Source: Alkalimarinus alittae
Lineage (GTDB): Bacteria > Pseudomonadota > Gammaproteobacteria > Pseudomonadales > Oleiphilaceae
DNA length: 64,000 nt
Reading direction: 5' to 3'
NCBI RefSeq assembly: GCF_026016465.1
Contig: NZ_CP100390.1
Location: forward strand, 3,454,501-3,518,500
Each line of letters starts with the position of its first letter. Positions within the stretch are counted from its first letter, which is position 1. Made by a program: the position numbers and the translations under genes. The notes below the pieces were generated by a model that saw only the letters and a program-made list of their open reading frames with translations, was not told where the DNA came from and ran no database searches. Shown piece after piece: positions 37,546 to 47,592 of the stretch.

Positions 37546-39321
37546 CTAGCGATCAGCTATTGAGCCCGCCATCGGCTGATTCGTGAGGTCTTTCCAGGCT
37601 AAATAGTGGCTGAGGTAAAGGTTGCCCGTCATTTCTTCAAGAAAATCACTCCGCTTAATACGGTCTAAAATAGGCCCTTTAACTTCAGAAAGGTGGAGCT
37701 GCATACCAGCATCTTTCAGGTGTTGATTAATATCGTAAAGGCTTTCGAGCGCACTCGCGTCAATATCATTAATGGCGCTGCACATCAAAATCAGATGCTT
37801 TGCCTTAGGATGAGAAGCCACCAACTCGTTGACTCGGTCTTCCAAAAAGCGAGCATTTGCAAAATACAGGCTGGCATCTACTCGAAATGAAACAATTTCG
37901 GGGTCTGTCATCACATCATGTCGATCAATATTCCTAAAGTGCTCGGTTGCAGGTACTCGCCCTAAAATGGCGACATGGGGATGGCTAGATCGATATAAAT
38001 GCAACCCAATAGACAACATAACACCACTCACCAACCCCCACTCAACGCCATTCAGTAGCGTAAGAATCATCGTGATAAACAAGGCAGAAAAGTCTTGTCT
38101 GTTAAACGCCCAAGTACGTTTCATGGCGTTAAAATCAAACAACGATAACACCGCAAGTAATATTAAAGCCGCAAGAGTGACAACGGGTAAAGAATAAAGA
38201 TACGGGGTTAAAAACAGACAACTAACAGCCATTCCAATAGCTGTAAACGCGCTAGTTGCCGGTGTTTTGGCTCCGGCATTAAAGCTAACCGCCGAGCGAG
38301 ATAAACTCGCCGCAACCGGAAACGCTCCCGACAGGCCAGCGGATATATTAGCCACGCCTAAACTTAAGGCTTCTTGGTTAGGGTTAATTCGCTGACGTTG
38401 CTTGGCGGCAAATGCCTGTGCCGCAGATAATGAACTAACAAAACCAATAATGCTGATTAATAATGCAGAACTGGCCAGACTCTTCCAAGTTTTAAAATCC
38501 CAGTTTATCGGCTGCCAATTGGGTAGCGCTAAAGCGGGTAACCCTTGCGGAATATCACCTAAAAGCACCACACCGTTATGCTCAAGGTCAAACATCAGCA
38601 CCACTGATATAGCCCCTAGCATCGCAAGTATCGGCGCAGTCCTACTTAAACTATCGGCGATAAAATAAGATGAAGTGAGCTTCAATACTAATGCCCTGAT
38701 GATTTTAGGCGCACCATATAAAAAAGCGATGGAGCATAGACCTAGTAAGAACGTTTCAAAATGCGTTTGGTGAATATGCTGCGCCGTTGAAGTTATGACT
38801 TCAAAAAAACTGGATGTGTTAGTCGATATCCCCAATAAATTACCCACCTGACTTGAGGCAATCACAATAGCAGACGCAGAAATAAACCCCGTCACCACGG
38901 GAAAACTAATAAAGTTAGTTAAAAAACCTAACCGAAAAATGCCGAAGGCCAACAAAAAAGCGCCCGTCATAAATGCAAGGATGACTGCTCCGGCCACATA
39001 TTCTGAGGTTAACGCCTCTGGAAACGTCGCCGCTAAAGCAGTGGCCGTCATAATAGACGTTATTGCAAATGGCCCAACAGAGAGAGGCCCACTTGACCCC
39101 AGTAACGCATACGCCACTAGAGGCAACAAGCTCGCATACAGCCCTAACTGAGGCGGTAACCCTGCCAGCATTGCGTAGGCTAACGACTGAGGAATAAGCA
39201 TAATCGTAATCACCATGGCTGCAACACTATCTGCAACAAAAGTGGTTCGGTTATAGCTTTTTGCCCATTTAAGAAAAGGCACTCGTTTGCTGAGATTAAT
39301 GCTACTCATAGCCTCACTCAT
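37546..39321 (-). CDS. SulP-family anion (sulfate) transporter with STAS domain
   Basis: I chose ATG 39321 (MSEAMSSINL), which has AAGGG six bases upstream, over the TTG at 39345. The 591-residue product has about 10-12 membrane helices, with the SulP motif PQSLAYAMLAGLPPQLGLYAS and VPFIA-like LSVGPFAITS. A C-terminal STAS domain spans about 450-560 (VSFRVDASLYFANARFLEDR). SulP proteins carry sulfate, bicarbonate or other anions; the substrate cannot be read from the sequence. The LRR-kinase gene follows by about 75 bases, so they may be co-transcribed. Confidence 0.92.
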   Translation of the reverse strand: MSEAMSSINLSKRVPFLKWAKSYNRTTFVADSVAAMVITIMLIPQSLAYAMLAGLPPQLGLYASLLPLVAYALLGSSGPLSVGPFAITSIMTATALAATFPEALTSEYVAGAVILAFMTGAFLLAFGIFRLGFLTNFISFPVVTGFISASAIVIASSQVGNLLGISTNTSSFFEVITSTAQHIHQTHFETFLLGLCSIAFLYGAPKIIRALVLKLTSSYFIADSLSRTAPILAMLGAISVVLMFDLEHNGVVLLGDIPQGLPALALPNWQPINWDFKTWKSLASSALLISIIGFVSSLSAAQAFAAKQRQRINPNQEALSLGVANISAGLSGAFPVAASLSRSAVSFNAGAKTPATSAFTAIGMAVSCLFLTPYLYSLPVVTLAALILLAVLSLFDFNAMKRTWAFNRQDFSALFITMILTLLNGVEWGLVSGVMLSIGLHLYRSSHPHVAILGRVPATEHFRNIDRHDVMTDPEIVSFRVDASLYFANARFLEDRVNELVASHPKAKHLILMCSAINDIDASALESLYDINQHLKDAGMQLHLSEVKGPILDRIKRSDFLEEMTGNLYLSHYLAWKDLTNQPMAGSIADR

Positions 39322-39374
39322 TAAATCCCTTATCCTAATATTCAACGTTATCTAAACCGTTAGCATATACCACA

Positions 39375-40061
39375 TTATTTATAATACATTATTTCGTCAG
39401 GGGTTAAGTGACGCCATTGCCCTAGCTCGATGTCCAAGTTAATTTCACCAATACTCTGCCGGTGTAACGACACCACACGATTACCTACTGCAGCAAACAT
39501 ACGCTTCACTTGATGAAACCGGCCTTCAGTGATGGTTAACAATACCTCTTTAGGTGAAATTACCTCTAATTCAGCAGGTAATGTCATCGACTTTTCACCC
39601 TGCAATTGAAGACCCAGCTGAAATAACAAAGCAGTGTCACTCGACACAGGGTCTCGTAAGCCGACCCGATACACTTTTTTGCATTGTTTCTTTGGTGTAA
39701 TAATATTGTAAGACCAACGACCATCATCCGTGACCAAGACTAAGCCTGTTGTGTCAGTGTCTAGACGGCCAACAATATGCAGATCAAACGCTCGCTCTAT
39801 ATTGATAAGATGAAATAGAGATAAATACCCCTCATCTACATTTGAACAGATGGTATCAAGAGGCTTGTGAACCATAATATAACGTGAAGGCCGAGGGGTG
39901 AGTCGTTGACCTTCGAGCATAATGCAATTATTTTCATGCACCTGAGTCGCTTCATTAATAATTACTTCGCCATTAACCACCACCCTACCGTTGTTAATCA
40001 AGGCAATCGCATCAGGCCGAATGAGGTCAGTACTTTTACAAACAAATCTATCAAGACGCAT
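39375..40061 (-). CDS. RsuA/RluB-family pseudouridine synthase
   Basis: The 228-residue product has an N-terminal S4-like domain, then the pseudouridine synthase domain with the GRLDTDTTGL motif, in which D101 is the catalytic aspartate, and EGRFHQVKRMFAAVGNRV. The family modifies uridines of 16S or 23S rRNA; RsuA itself acts at U516 of 16S. Which site this enzyme modifies is not decided by the sequence. A second family member lies at 44596-45288. Confidence 0.92.
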   Translation of the reverse strand: MRLDRFVCKSTDLIRPDAIALINNGRVVVNGEVIINEATQVHENNCIMLEGQRLTPRPSRYIMVHKPLDTICSNVDEGYLSLFHLINIERAFDLHIVGRLDTDTTGLVLVTDDGRWSYNIITPKKQCKKVYRVGLRDPVSSDTALLFQLGLQLQGEKSMTLPAELEVISPKEVLLTITEGRFHQVKRMFAAVGNRVVSLHRQSIGEINLDIELGQWRHLTPDEIMYYK

Positions 40062-40144
40062 GGAGAGGCAGCATTAATGTCTCTACATCATCAGGGCGAT
40101 AAAGTAGAGACTATAATTAACAAAGATAGGAAGAGTAGAAATAC

Positions 40145-40861
40145 TTAAAGCTCTACGTTGTGATAAACGTTTTGAACATCATCTACATCGTTCAGCATGT
40201 CCATAAACTTCTCAAACATTTCGACATCATCACCTTCAATTTTCATGGTGTTATGAGGTAAGAATTGAATTTCATCAACGTCAAAATCCACACCTTCAAA
40301 CGCATCCATCAAAGCTTGTTTAGCTTTGAAGTAGTCGGTATGAGGCGCTATAACGGTAATCTTTCCATCTTCGTTTTCAATGTCGATCACATCCACATCG
40401 GCTTCCATTAATGCTTCAAGTGCTGTTTCTTCGTCTTCACTGGCAAAAACAAACAATGCACCATGGTCAAACATGTGAGCAACGCTGCCCTGAGTACCAA
40501 TTTTGCATTTTGTTTTAGTGAAACACTGGCGCACATCGCCAAAAGTTCGGTTTGGGTTATCGGTTAGGCAGTCAATAATAACCATGCTGTTTCCAGGCCC
40601 GTAACCCTCATAACGTGCAGGCGAAAAGTCTTCTCCGCCACCGCCTGAGGCTTTGGTAATTGCTTTATCGATAACATGAGTAGGGACTTGATCTTTCTTT
40701 GCCCGCTCAATCAAACCACGTAATGCCAAGTTTCCGTCGGGATCAGTACCGCCCGCTTTTGCGCATACATATATTTCACGGCCATACTTACTATAAACCT
40801 TCGCTTTCGCATCTGAGGTTTTAGCCATTGATTCCTTACGGTTTTGATAGGCTCTGCCCAT
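40145..40861 (-). CDS. YebC/PmpR-family protein (YeeN-like)
   Basis: The 238-residue product starts [20 protein letters not shown] and has the YebC-family signatures [20 protein letters not shown] and [23 protein letters not shown] lies before ATG. Members of the YeeN branch have diverged from the canonical YebC. YebC-type proteins act as transcription factors in some species and as translation factors that relieve ribosome stalling in others, so the role here is not settled. Confidence 0.92.
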   Translation of the reverse strand: MGRAYQNRKESMAKTSDAKAKVYSKYGREIYVCAKAGGTDPDGNLALRGLIERAKKDQVPTHVIDKAITKASGGGGEDFSPARYEGYGPGNSMVIIDCLTDNPNRTFGDVRQCFTKTKCKIGTQGSVAHMFDHGALFVFASEDEETALEALMEADVDVIDIENEDGKITVIAPHTDYFKAKQALMDAFEGVDFDVDEIQFLPHNTMKIEGDDVEMFEKFMDMLNDVDDVQNVYHNVEL

Positions 40862-41070
40862 TAATCTGCTCCATAAATAATGTAGTTAGAGCGCTGTAAA
40901 TCACGCTTAAGTCAAGATATGGTCCATATTAACACGTTTTTCTACCAAATCAGCAGACCGTACACGCAACAATTTTGATGACAAGGCACTCCCTTGCTGT
41001 ATCGTGCTATAGTTTTATGATCATTTTTTATAAAAATAACCACCTCTTGTCAGCAAACGGGTTCTACTCC

Positions 41071-43560
41071 ATGAAGGTAAACGCTAGTGCGCAGCTTTTA
41101 GTCAGCGTCTTGATACTATTGTGCTCAACAATCATCTGGGCGCAGGACGAAAAAACAACTGGACAGTTGGGCCTGCAAAACACACACGACATAAAGTATG
41201 TCAATCCTGCTCGTACCATCCCTATCGCCAACATACCCTCTTCAGACACACCCAACGGTTTAACCCAGTCGTCGTCCCCCGTCGTTAAACCTTCAGAGGC
41301 CCGTTACTGGCTAGCCAAGATAGATAAAAACATTAACGACTGGGGTAATAGTGAATCTCACAATGCCTACACACTCTACCTCGAGCTCAGTAATGCATTA
41401 GACAGCAACATCAATAGATACACACAACAAAGCTGGGACACTAAAAATACCACGCGTCCACAGCCAAGACGCTCCAATGCGCCTTATACGCCGGCCAATA
41501 CGCAAAAAGATATTTACAACGTCATTGATATTCTCTATTCAGGCCGCCTTCGGGTATTAGAATACATGACAAAAAACTCAAAACGCGAAGCGATTGGCAC
41601 CGGGCTTAATGGCGTCAATCAGCTTTATAGAGAGGTCGCCTTTCTTAAAGTCACGCTCCATTACCGAGTAGACGAACTGCCCACTTTTATCAAATCTCTC
41701 ATCACTGAGCGTATGTCAGCGCCTATCCCCGCAATTGGACATTTGTTAAAGCTTATATTGATCATTATTGTGTTCAAGTACTGGCTTCGTTGGGCACCCG
41801 AAGGGCTTATTAGTTTACGCAAAAGCTTGATGAAAAAAACACCTAGAACCAAGCGCCAATTAAGGATAACCAAGCTAGTTTGGTATTTTGATCAGGTTAA
41901 AAGCCCCGTAGGATGGCTAGTATTCTTAAATATTATATTTAGCTTTGTAGATAGCCCTAGCCTGACCTTTTTTATTGAAGTCGCGAAGGTGTTCGTCAAC
42001 TGGATTATGATTATTTGGATGGGTGTGCTACTGACGCTTGCCATAATTTCTCGAGCGTCTCGATCATTAAAAGAAGAGCGAGGGACGTTAATTCTTCGTT
42101 CATTAAGATATTTTGGTGTATGGGTTGTTTTTACAGGTTTAAGTTTACAGCTAATTTCCAATTATTTAGGCGAAGGTACACTCTACAGTTGGATGATTCT
42201 TTGCAACCAAATATTGTTCGTTGCATTGTTACTTAGCTTACTCAAGATATGGGACGCCACGATACAAGAAGAGTGCGAAGATGAATCGCAACAAAATTTT
42301 GTTACCCAAGCTGTGCAAGAAAAACATAAAGGTCTACTCGGCATTCTTTACAGTTTTATGGGGGCTGCTTATCTATTAAAAATAAACGCGAGTAAGCTAT
42401 TTATAGACTGGATCGCAAACTTTAATACCGGCCAACAAATGCTTGAAAGCCTTTTGGGTTTAGAAATGGCAAAGGCTTATCAAAAACAAAAAGTCGATCC
42501 AGATGCCCAACCGCTGCCAGCAGAGCTTGAGCAGAAATTACTCGACTGCGGTAATACCATAATGGAACTGCAAGCAAGTTCTGCACTTAAGTCGATTCTT
42601 TCACGCGCAGAAAACGGACCAGGCGGTGCAATTATTGTTGTGGGTGAAACCGGTGTCGGTAAAACCACATTACTGCAACGGGCCACCAAGGCAATGGAAA
42701 AACGTTCCATTATGGTCTCGTGCCCAAAAGAAGGGTTTGATGCACTCATTCAAGAGCTTGCGCGAAAGCTTCATGTTGAATCTAAGGAACCTACCCGCCG
42801 CATCGTATACGAAGAACTCAGATTGAAGAACATTGAAGTATTAGTCATTGATAATTTGCACTGGTTAATTCGCCCTTGTGTCGGTAGCCAAGATAACCTC
42901 GATAAGTTAACCGAGATATTTACCCATGCACCCAATTTACTCTGTGTGATGTCACTCAACTCATCAACTTGGCAATACATTTTAAGGGCCAGAGCTGATC
43001 GAATATTTGACAAATCTGCTCTTAAAATACCTCTTTGGACCGTTGACCAAATTGCCACCTTGATCAAAAACTCCTGCGAGGCCGCAGAGATAACGCCGGA
43101 CTTTTCAAATGTAGTGATCCCTCGACAGTATGACGACAATAATTTCGATGACCCTGCAGAAAGAGCGTTCTCAGGGTTTATACGCATTTTGCACGGCGCG
43201 GCAACCGGCAACCCACAAGTTGCGCTAGGTTTATGGGTTAAGTCGCTTTACCTAGATAAAAATGAAAAGGTCATCGCTCGCCTGCCTCGCTTACCCACAT
43301 CTGATGCACTGGACAACGCGAGCCTCACACTACTGCTAGTCTTACGTGTTATTTGTCAATCTGAGATCATTACAATAGACGATATCGTTAAAAGCCTACA
43401 AATACACCGACAAGAAGTGGAAGGCGCTATTCAGCTCGCTATTTTTAATCGATGGATTGACGTTATTGACAATGATTATTACCAACTTAGCTGGTATTGG
43501 AGAAAGGTCATTATGAAAGTATTAGCCCGCCAAAACCTAATGCCTAGGAGTTATGGATAA
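41071..43560 (+). CDS. Membrane-spanning AAA-type ATPase coupled to MscS gene
   Basis: I chose ATG 41071, because it starts a clear signal peptide (LVSVLILLCSTIIWAQDE) that the longer frame from 40975 would bury. The 829-residue product has four parts: a periplasmic, largely helical region at about 25-215; about five membrane helices at about 220-395; a cytoplasmic linker; then a P-loop ATPase at about 515-740 with Walker A GETGVGKT at 525-532 and Walker B LVIDNLHWL near 591-599. A C-terminal helical/winged-helix-like part follows at about 745-829. The ATPase resembles AAA/STAND NTPases. The first half resembles the periplasmic and membrane parts of long MscS-type proteins. It overlaps the MscS gene by eight bases. 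Function unknown; ATP-driven control of the channel is an inference. Confidence 0.75.
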   Translation: MKVNASAQLLVSVLILLCSTIIWAQDEKTTGQLGLQNTHDIKYVNPARTIPIANIPSSDTPNGLTQSSSPVVKPSEARYWLAKIDKNINDWGNSESHNAYTLYLELSNALDSNINRYTQQSWDTKNTTRPQPRRSNAPYTPANTQKDIYNVIDILYSGRLRVLEYMTKNSKREAIGTGLNGVNQLYREVAFLKVTLHYRVDELPTFIKSLITERMSAPIPAIGHLLKLILIIIVFKYWLRWAPEGLISLRKSLMKKTPRTKRQLRITKLVWYFDQVKSPVGWLVFLNIIFSFVDSPSLTFFIEVAKVFVNWIMIIWMGVLLTLAIISRASRSLKEERGTLILRSLRYFGVWVVFTGLSLQLISNYLGEGTLYSWMILCNQILFVALLLSLLKIWDATIQEECEDESQQNFVTQAVQEKHKGLLGILYSFMGAAYLLKINASKLFIDWIANFNTGQQMLESLLGLEMAKAYQKQKVDPDAQPLPAELEQKLLDCGNTIMELQASSALKSILSRAENGPGGAIIVVGETGVGKTTLLQRATKAMEKRSIMVSCPKEGFDALIQELARKLHVESKEPTRRIVYEELRLKNIEVLVIDNLHWLIRPCVGSQDNLDKLTEIFTHAPNLLCVMSLNSSTWQYILRARADRIFDKSALKIPLWTVDQIATLIKNSCEAAEITPDFSNVVIPRQYDDNNFDDPAERAFSGFIRILHGAATGNPQVALGLWVKSLYLDKNEKVIARLPRLPTSDALDNASLTLLLVLRVICQSEIITIDDIVKSLQIHRQEVEGAIQLAIFNRWIDVIDNDYYQLSWYWRKVIMKVLARQNLMPRSYG

Positions 43561-44542
43561 TATGATGATTCAAACCTCCCGTTTATTTAATTCGTGCACA
43601 GCCATGTTACGTCGGTTAACGATATGGTTGTTTTTGATACTCTGCGCCCCTATTAACGCCTTTGCCAATAAGTCATCAGAAGAAGCCGTCACTCAAAATG
43701 ATCCAGTTTCAACAATGCTTGAAATGTTCCGATGGGAAGGCTTAGTCGCCTCTTTTTTTGTCATCTTAGCCAGTTGGATCATCCTGAGATTTGCCGACAG
43801 TCTTGTTGAGAAGTTAGGTAGTATTTTTGCAGACAAGCGCCTACTCATTCAAAAAATCAGTGCTTTTTTTCATTTTGCGGTCTACATCGCTACTATCGTC
43901 AGTGTGGTACTACTCAGTTTTAAGGTTAGCAAAGAGATTCTAGTGATCTTGAGTGGTACCGGTGCTGTAGCCTTAGGATTTGCACTAAAAGACCTTACAG
44001 CCTCTTTAATGTCGGGCATCATGATTATGTTTGATCGTCCGTTTCAAGTCGGTGACCGCATTAATTTTGGTGACCAGTATGGTGATGTTATTGCCATTGG
44101 CCTTCGTTCTGTGAAGCTACAAACCCTTGACGACAGCACAGTGACGATCCCCAATAATATGTTCTTAGCTCAGGTCACATCTTGCGGAAACTATGGTGTG
44201 GTTGATATGCAAGTGATGGTCGATTTTCATATAGGCATCGATCAAGATGTCGTTAAAGCGCGAGAGATCATCCAAGAGGTCGCCGCTAACACACGTTTCA
44301 TTTACCTACCAAAGCCTATCAAAGTCATCGTTTCGCAAGTGGTTATCGACAGCTGTGTAGCGCTCCGTTTAAGGCTCAAAGCCTACGTGTTAGATACTAA
44401 ATATGAAAAAGACTTTGAAACAGATATCACACTGCATGTTATGAAGTTGTTTGCCGAAAGCGGAATACAACCCCCAGCAGTGTTACATAGAGAAATTAAA
44501 AAAGCCGTCGTGGTTGAAGAGCAGCCAGAAAGCGCCGCGTAA
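43553..44542 (+). CDS. mscS: Small-conductance mechanosensitive channel (MscS family)
   Basis: The 329-residue product overlaps the end of the ATPase gene; ATG 43553 has TAGGAG three bases upstream, and ATG 43562/43565 also fit. An N-terminal signal-like helix (LTIWLFLILCAPINAFA) is followed by helices near 65-80 and 100-125. The pore helix carries GTGAVALGFALKDLTASLMSG, and a beta domain follows with FQVGDRINFGDQYGDVIAIGLRSVKL and TIPNNMFL. MscS channels open under membrane tension and protect cells from osmotic downshock. Being preceded by and overlapping a membrane ATPase is unusual for the family. A C-terminal EEQPESAA tail is polar. Confidence 0.93.
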   Translation: MDNMMIQTSRLFNSCTAMLRRLTIWLFLILCAPINAFANKSSEEAVTQNDPVSTMLEMFRWEGLVASFFVILASWIILRFADSLVEKLGSIFADKRLLIQKISAFFHFAVYIATIVSVVLLSFKVSKEILVILSGTGAVALGFALKDLTASLMSGIMIMFDRPFQVGDRINFGDQYGDVIAIGLRSVKLQTLDDSTVTIPNNMFLAQVTSCGNYGVVDMQVMVDFHIGIDQDVVKAREIIQEVAANTRFIYLPKPIKVIVSQVVIDSCVALRLRLKAYVLDTKYEKDFETDITLHVMKLFAESGIQPPAVLHREIKKAVVVEEQPESAA

Positions 44543-44595
44543 AGCCAAGGACTGGATACTTGGTGAAGGCCTGACTGTTAAACCCAAGGTGTTGC

Positions 44596-45288
44596 CTAAG
44601 ATATCTGGCAGGCCTCATCTTGGCTGAGCGCTCGACTACCGCCAGGCTTTAACTCAGGGTCTAATAACAGCTGACCAATACGCTCTCTGTGCAAGGCTAA
44701 TACAGGGTTTCGAAACCGACCAAACATTCTTTTAATCTGGTGGTATCGTCCTTCTACAAGGCTCACCTCAGCTACATATTCACTGACGATCTTCAGTTTT
44801 GCCGGCTGCGTCGTAATATCTTCGTAACCAAAATACATACCGTCTGCAAAAGCCGATATATATTCGTCTGTTAAGGGTTTTTCGAGCGTCACACGATAGA
44901 CCTTAGTCACTTTGTTTTTAGGGTCCATTAGTCGCCTAGACCATCGACTATCATTCGTTAACAGGAGTAAGCCTGACGAATTGAGGTCAAGTCTTCCGAC
45001 GATATGAAGCCCTGAGCGATCGTCCCCATCGAGCAAGTCGATCACTGTTTGATGCTGCTCGTCTTTAGTGGCACTTACCACCCCCACGGGTTTATTCATC
45101 ATGACATATCGGGGGGTATTGTCTTGTAGTATTTGATTATCGAACCTGACATGAGAAAACGCATCGATCACGTGCTGAGAGTCTTGAGCGACCACACCAT
45201 CAATAGTAATACGCTTTTGAGCCAACATCAGCTTTACATCACGACGACTAACCCCCGCTTGAAGACTCATAAACCGGTCGATACGCAT
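44596..45288 (-). CDS. RsuA-family pseudouridine synthase (second copy)
   Basis: From ATG 45288 the product has 230 residues; a TTG at 45315 would overlap the end of arfB. It has an S4-like start (MRIDRFMSLQAGVSRRDVKL), the catalytic motif GRLDLNSSGLL with D101, and EGRYHQIKRMFGRFRNPVLALHRERIG. It belongs to the same family as the protein at 39375-40061 but is well diverged from it, so each probably modifies its own rRNA position. It follows arfB by 16 bases, and both may be co-transcribed. Confidence 0.9.
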   Translation of the reverse strand: MRIDRFMSLQAGVSRRDVKLMLAQKRITIDGVVAQDSQHVIDAFSHVRFDNQILQDNTPRYVMMNKPVGVVSATKDEQHQTVIDLLDGDDRSGLHIVGRLDLNSSGLLLLTNDSRWSRRLMDPKNKVTKVYRVTLEKPLTDEYISAFADGMYFGYEDITTQPAKLKIVSEYVAEVSLVEGRYHQIKRMFGRFRNPVLALHRERIGQLLLDPELKPGGSRALSQDEACQIS

Positions 45289-45304
45289 ACGCTTAGACGA
45301 CCTT

Positions 45305-45724
45305 TCAGCTGTCAAACGGCTTTCCTCGAAGCGCTTTAGTCTTACCCCGTTGGGTTTTACTATCCATTCGTCGCGTTTGGGAACCTTTGGTTGGTTTAGT
45401 CGGGCGTCTGGTTTTTTGCACTATGCCTGCCTCTTTTACCAACATTTGCAATCGTTCGAGTGCATCTTCTCGGTTTTTCTCCTGAGTACGATATTGCTGA
45501 GCTTTGATAATGATGACACCCTCTTTACTAATACGCCGGTCTTTTAATTCTAATAATCGTTGTTTGTAGAATTCAGGCAAAGAAGAGTCTTTTATGTTGA
45601 ACCGCAGATGAATAGCTGAAGACACCTTATTAACGTTCTGGCCACCGGCACCCTGCGCTCTAATAGCAGAAATTTCTATTTCATCATCAGCTATCAATAT
45701 GTTCTGAGTAATTTCTAGCACCAT
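45305..45724 (-). CDS. arfB: Alternative ribosome-rescue factor ArfB (YaeJ)
   Basis: The start ATG 45724 (MVLEITQNILIADDEIEISA) is chosen over GTG 45736. The 139-residue product has the GGQ motif at 27-29 (IRAQGAGGQNVNKVSSAIHL) used for peptidyl-tRNA hydrolysis, and a strongly basic C-terminal tail (about 105-139, rich in Lys and Arg) that occupies the empty mRNA channel. It frees ribosomes stalled at mRNA 3' ends as a backup to trans-translation. It has the RsuA gene downstream. Confidence 0.95.
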   Translation of the reverse strand: MVLEITQNILIADDEIEISAIRAQGAGGQNVNKVSSAIHLRFNIKDSSLPEFYKQRLLELKDRRISKEGVIIIKAQQYRTQEKNREDALERLQMLVKEAGIVQKTRRPTKPTKGSQTRRMDSKTQRGKTKALRGKPFDS

Positions 45725-45898
45725 AGCGGCCCACACAATTCGGTTTTCATATACACTCTAAAAGTATCATTGAGTTTGTAGCCTATATCATACCAGTACG
45801 ATAAATTATTTTTACCTTAATTAGATTATCTGATAGGTTTCATCAGTATGAGTTTTTAATAACACGTCATTAATCGCTAGGATTATATAAAACAGCCT

Positions 45899-47548
45899 AT
45901 GTTGCTTGCCGATAAATCATCCACTCCACCTCTTCTACGTGGAAAGCGCGCCATTGTCATTGATGACTTAGGCGCTTCGGTTGCCATCGGACGTAATATG
46001 CTGATGTCTCTTGGGGCAAAGCAAGTTGATACCGCGCATGATTACCAATCTGCCTTTATTCTTTTAGCACGTAAAAAGTATGACATTGTGCTCTGTGACT
46101 TCAACCTTGGTACAGGCCTAAACGGCCAACAGTTGCTCCGAGACTTACGGCATATCGGCCGTCTTAGTTACACAACATTGTTTATTGTTGTCTCGGCTGA
46201 ACGCACCAAAAATATTGTGTTAGGTACAATAGAATGTGAACCAGATGGCTACATAGCCAAGCCATTTACCCAAGGTGACTTCATTCAGAGGCTTACTCGC
46301 TTGGTCGAGCGACAGGATGCATTCTTAGCGTTTAATCAAGCCTTAGATAACAAACTATATGCCGAAGCATTTGCTGAGGCAGACAAAGTAAGAGCAAGCC
46401 AACCTAAATACAACAACTTAGCTTTACGCAAAAAAGCCGGTACACTTTACGAGCTCAAACAATTTGAAGGCGCACTAGAACAGTTTGATAAAGCGCTAGA
46501 AAAACGCCCTGTCACTTGGGCACAAATCGGGCGGGCTCGGTGTATCGCAGAACTTGGCAATACGGCACAAGCAATCGAAGAGTTTGAAAACGTTATTAAA
46601 AATAACGGTTTAGCCGTACCCGCTATCGATAGTTTAGCTACCTGCCAATTACGCGAAGGCCGAAAAAAGGAAGCTCAAGCAACTGTTTTAAAAGCCATTT
46701 CACTTTCACCTATGAGCATAGAAAGACAGCGTTGGTTAGGTGAGTTAAGTATGGATATCGGCGAAATTGAGACAGCAGTAAAAGCCAACCGATCAGTTAT
46801 TCAGCTTGCCCAAGGCACACTAAAAGAATCTGTTAAACAGTATCAAACGTTCTCGCGTTCGCTACGAAAAGCTATCGAAGAAGAAACCGACAGCAAGGTC
46901 ATCAATGAACGAATTCGTGACGGTCGAAGGGTTATTAAAGAAGGTCAAAAGAAATTTGAAGATGACGAATCTTTAAAAATAAACGACACACTCTATAGAG
47001 CGCTAGACAAATTTAAACAAGGCGATAATGAAGAAACGATCGCCATTGTAGATGCAGCTGTAGCCCGTCATAAAGAGTTACTAGCAGAGCAGCCGACATT
47101 AATCATAGATATCGCCGAAACAAAATTACTCGCCGGAGACCGCCCTAGCGCAGAAGCAATGCTTCGTAAGCTTATGGTTGACCATAAAGATAATAGACAT
47201 CTAGTCGATCAAGCACAGTCTATTTTAGATATTCCACTTTCTCATCATCAAAGAGTCTTGATTACAGAAAGAAACCGCCAAGGAAAGCACCATTACGACA
47301 CAGGCGATTACGAACACGCACTCTCATCATTCCGTGAAGCGTTAAGTCTGTATCCCCAACACCCATCTATAAACTTAAATGCTATTCAAGCAACCCTAAA
47401 ATTAATAGAATCGGGGAAACGCAGCGAGAAGGCACTTACAGAAGCAATGGGATATCTAAACGCTATTGTACCGTTAGAAGATGACCACCCTGAGTACAGC
47501 CGCAAAGAAGCGTTTGAAAAATATCTGAAAAAAAGAACAAAGGCATAA
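45899..47548 (+). CDS. Response regulator with receiver domain and TPR repeats
   Basis: The 549-residue protein has a receiver domain at about 14-135, with acidic pocket D22-D23, phospho-acceptor D67 (in IVLCDFNLG) and the KPF switch region (EPDGYIAKPFT). The remaining ~400 residues form TPR-like helical repeats, for example ALEQFDKALEKRPVTWAQIGRA. There is no DNA-binding or enzymatic output domain, so it probably acts through protein contacts. No histidine kinase gene is adjacent; its partner lies elsewhere. Similar receiver-TPR proteins occur in Pseudomonas. TAGGA lies ~17 bases before the ATG, so start efficiency is uncertain. Confidence 0.9.
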   Translation: MLLADKSSTPPLLRGKRAIVIDDLGASVAIGRNMLMSLGAKQVDTAHDYQSAFILLARKKYDIVLCDFNLGTGLNGQQLLRDLRHIGRLSYTTLFIVVSAERTKNIVLGTIECEPDGYIAKPFTQGDFIQRLTRLVERQDAFLAFNQALDNKLYAEAFAEADKVRASQPKYNNLALRKKAGTLYELKQFEGALEQFDKALEKRPVTWAQIGRARCIAELGNTAQAIEEFENVIKNNGLAVPAIDSLATCQLREGRKKEAQATVLKAISLSPMSIERQRWLGELSMDIGEIETAVKANRSVIQLAQGTLKESVKQYQTFSRSLRKAIEEETDSKVINERIRDGRRVIKEGQKKFEDDESLKINDTLYRALDKFKQGDNEETIAIVDAAVARHKELLAEQPTLIIDIAETKLLAGDRPSAEAMLRKLMVDHKDNRHLVDQAQSILDIPLSHHQRVLITERNRQGKHHYDTGDYEHALSSFREALSLYPQHPSINLNAIQATLKLIESGKRSEKALTEAMGYLNAIVPLEDDHPEYSRKEAFEKYLKKRTKA

Positions 47549-47592
47549 ACCTCCCGCCCTACCCAATATAATTTGGATACCCATTGTTAACA

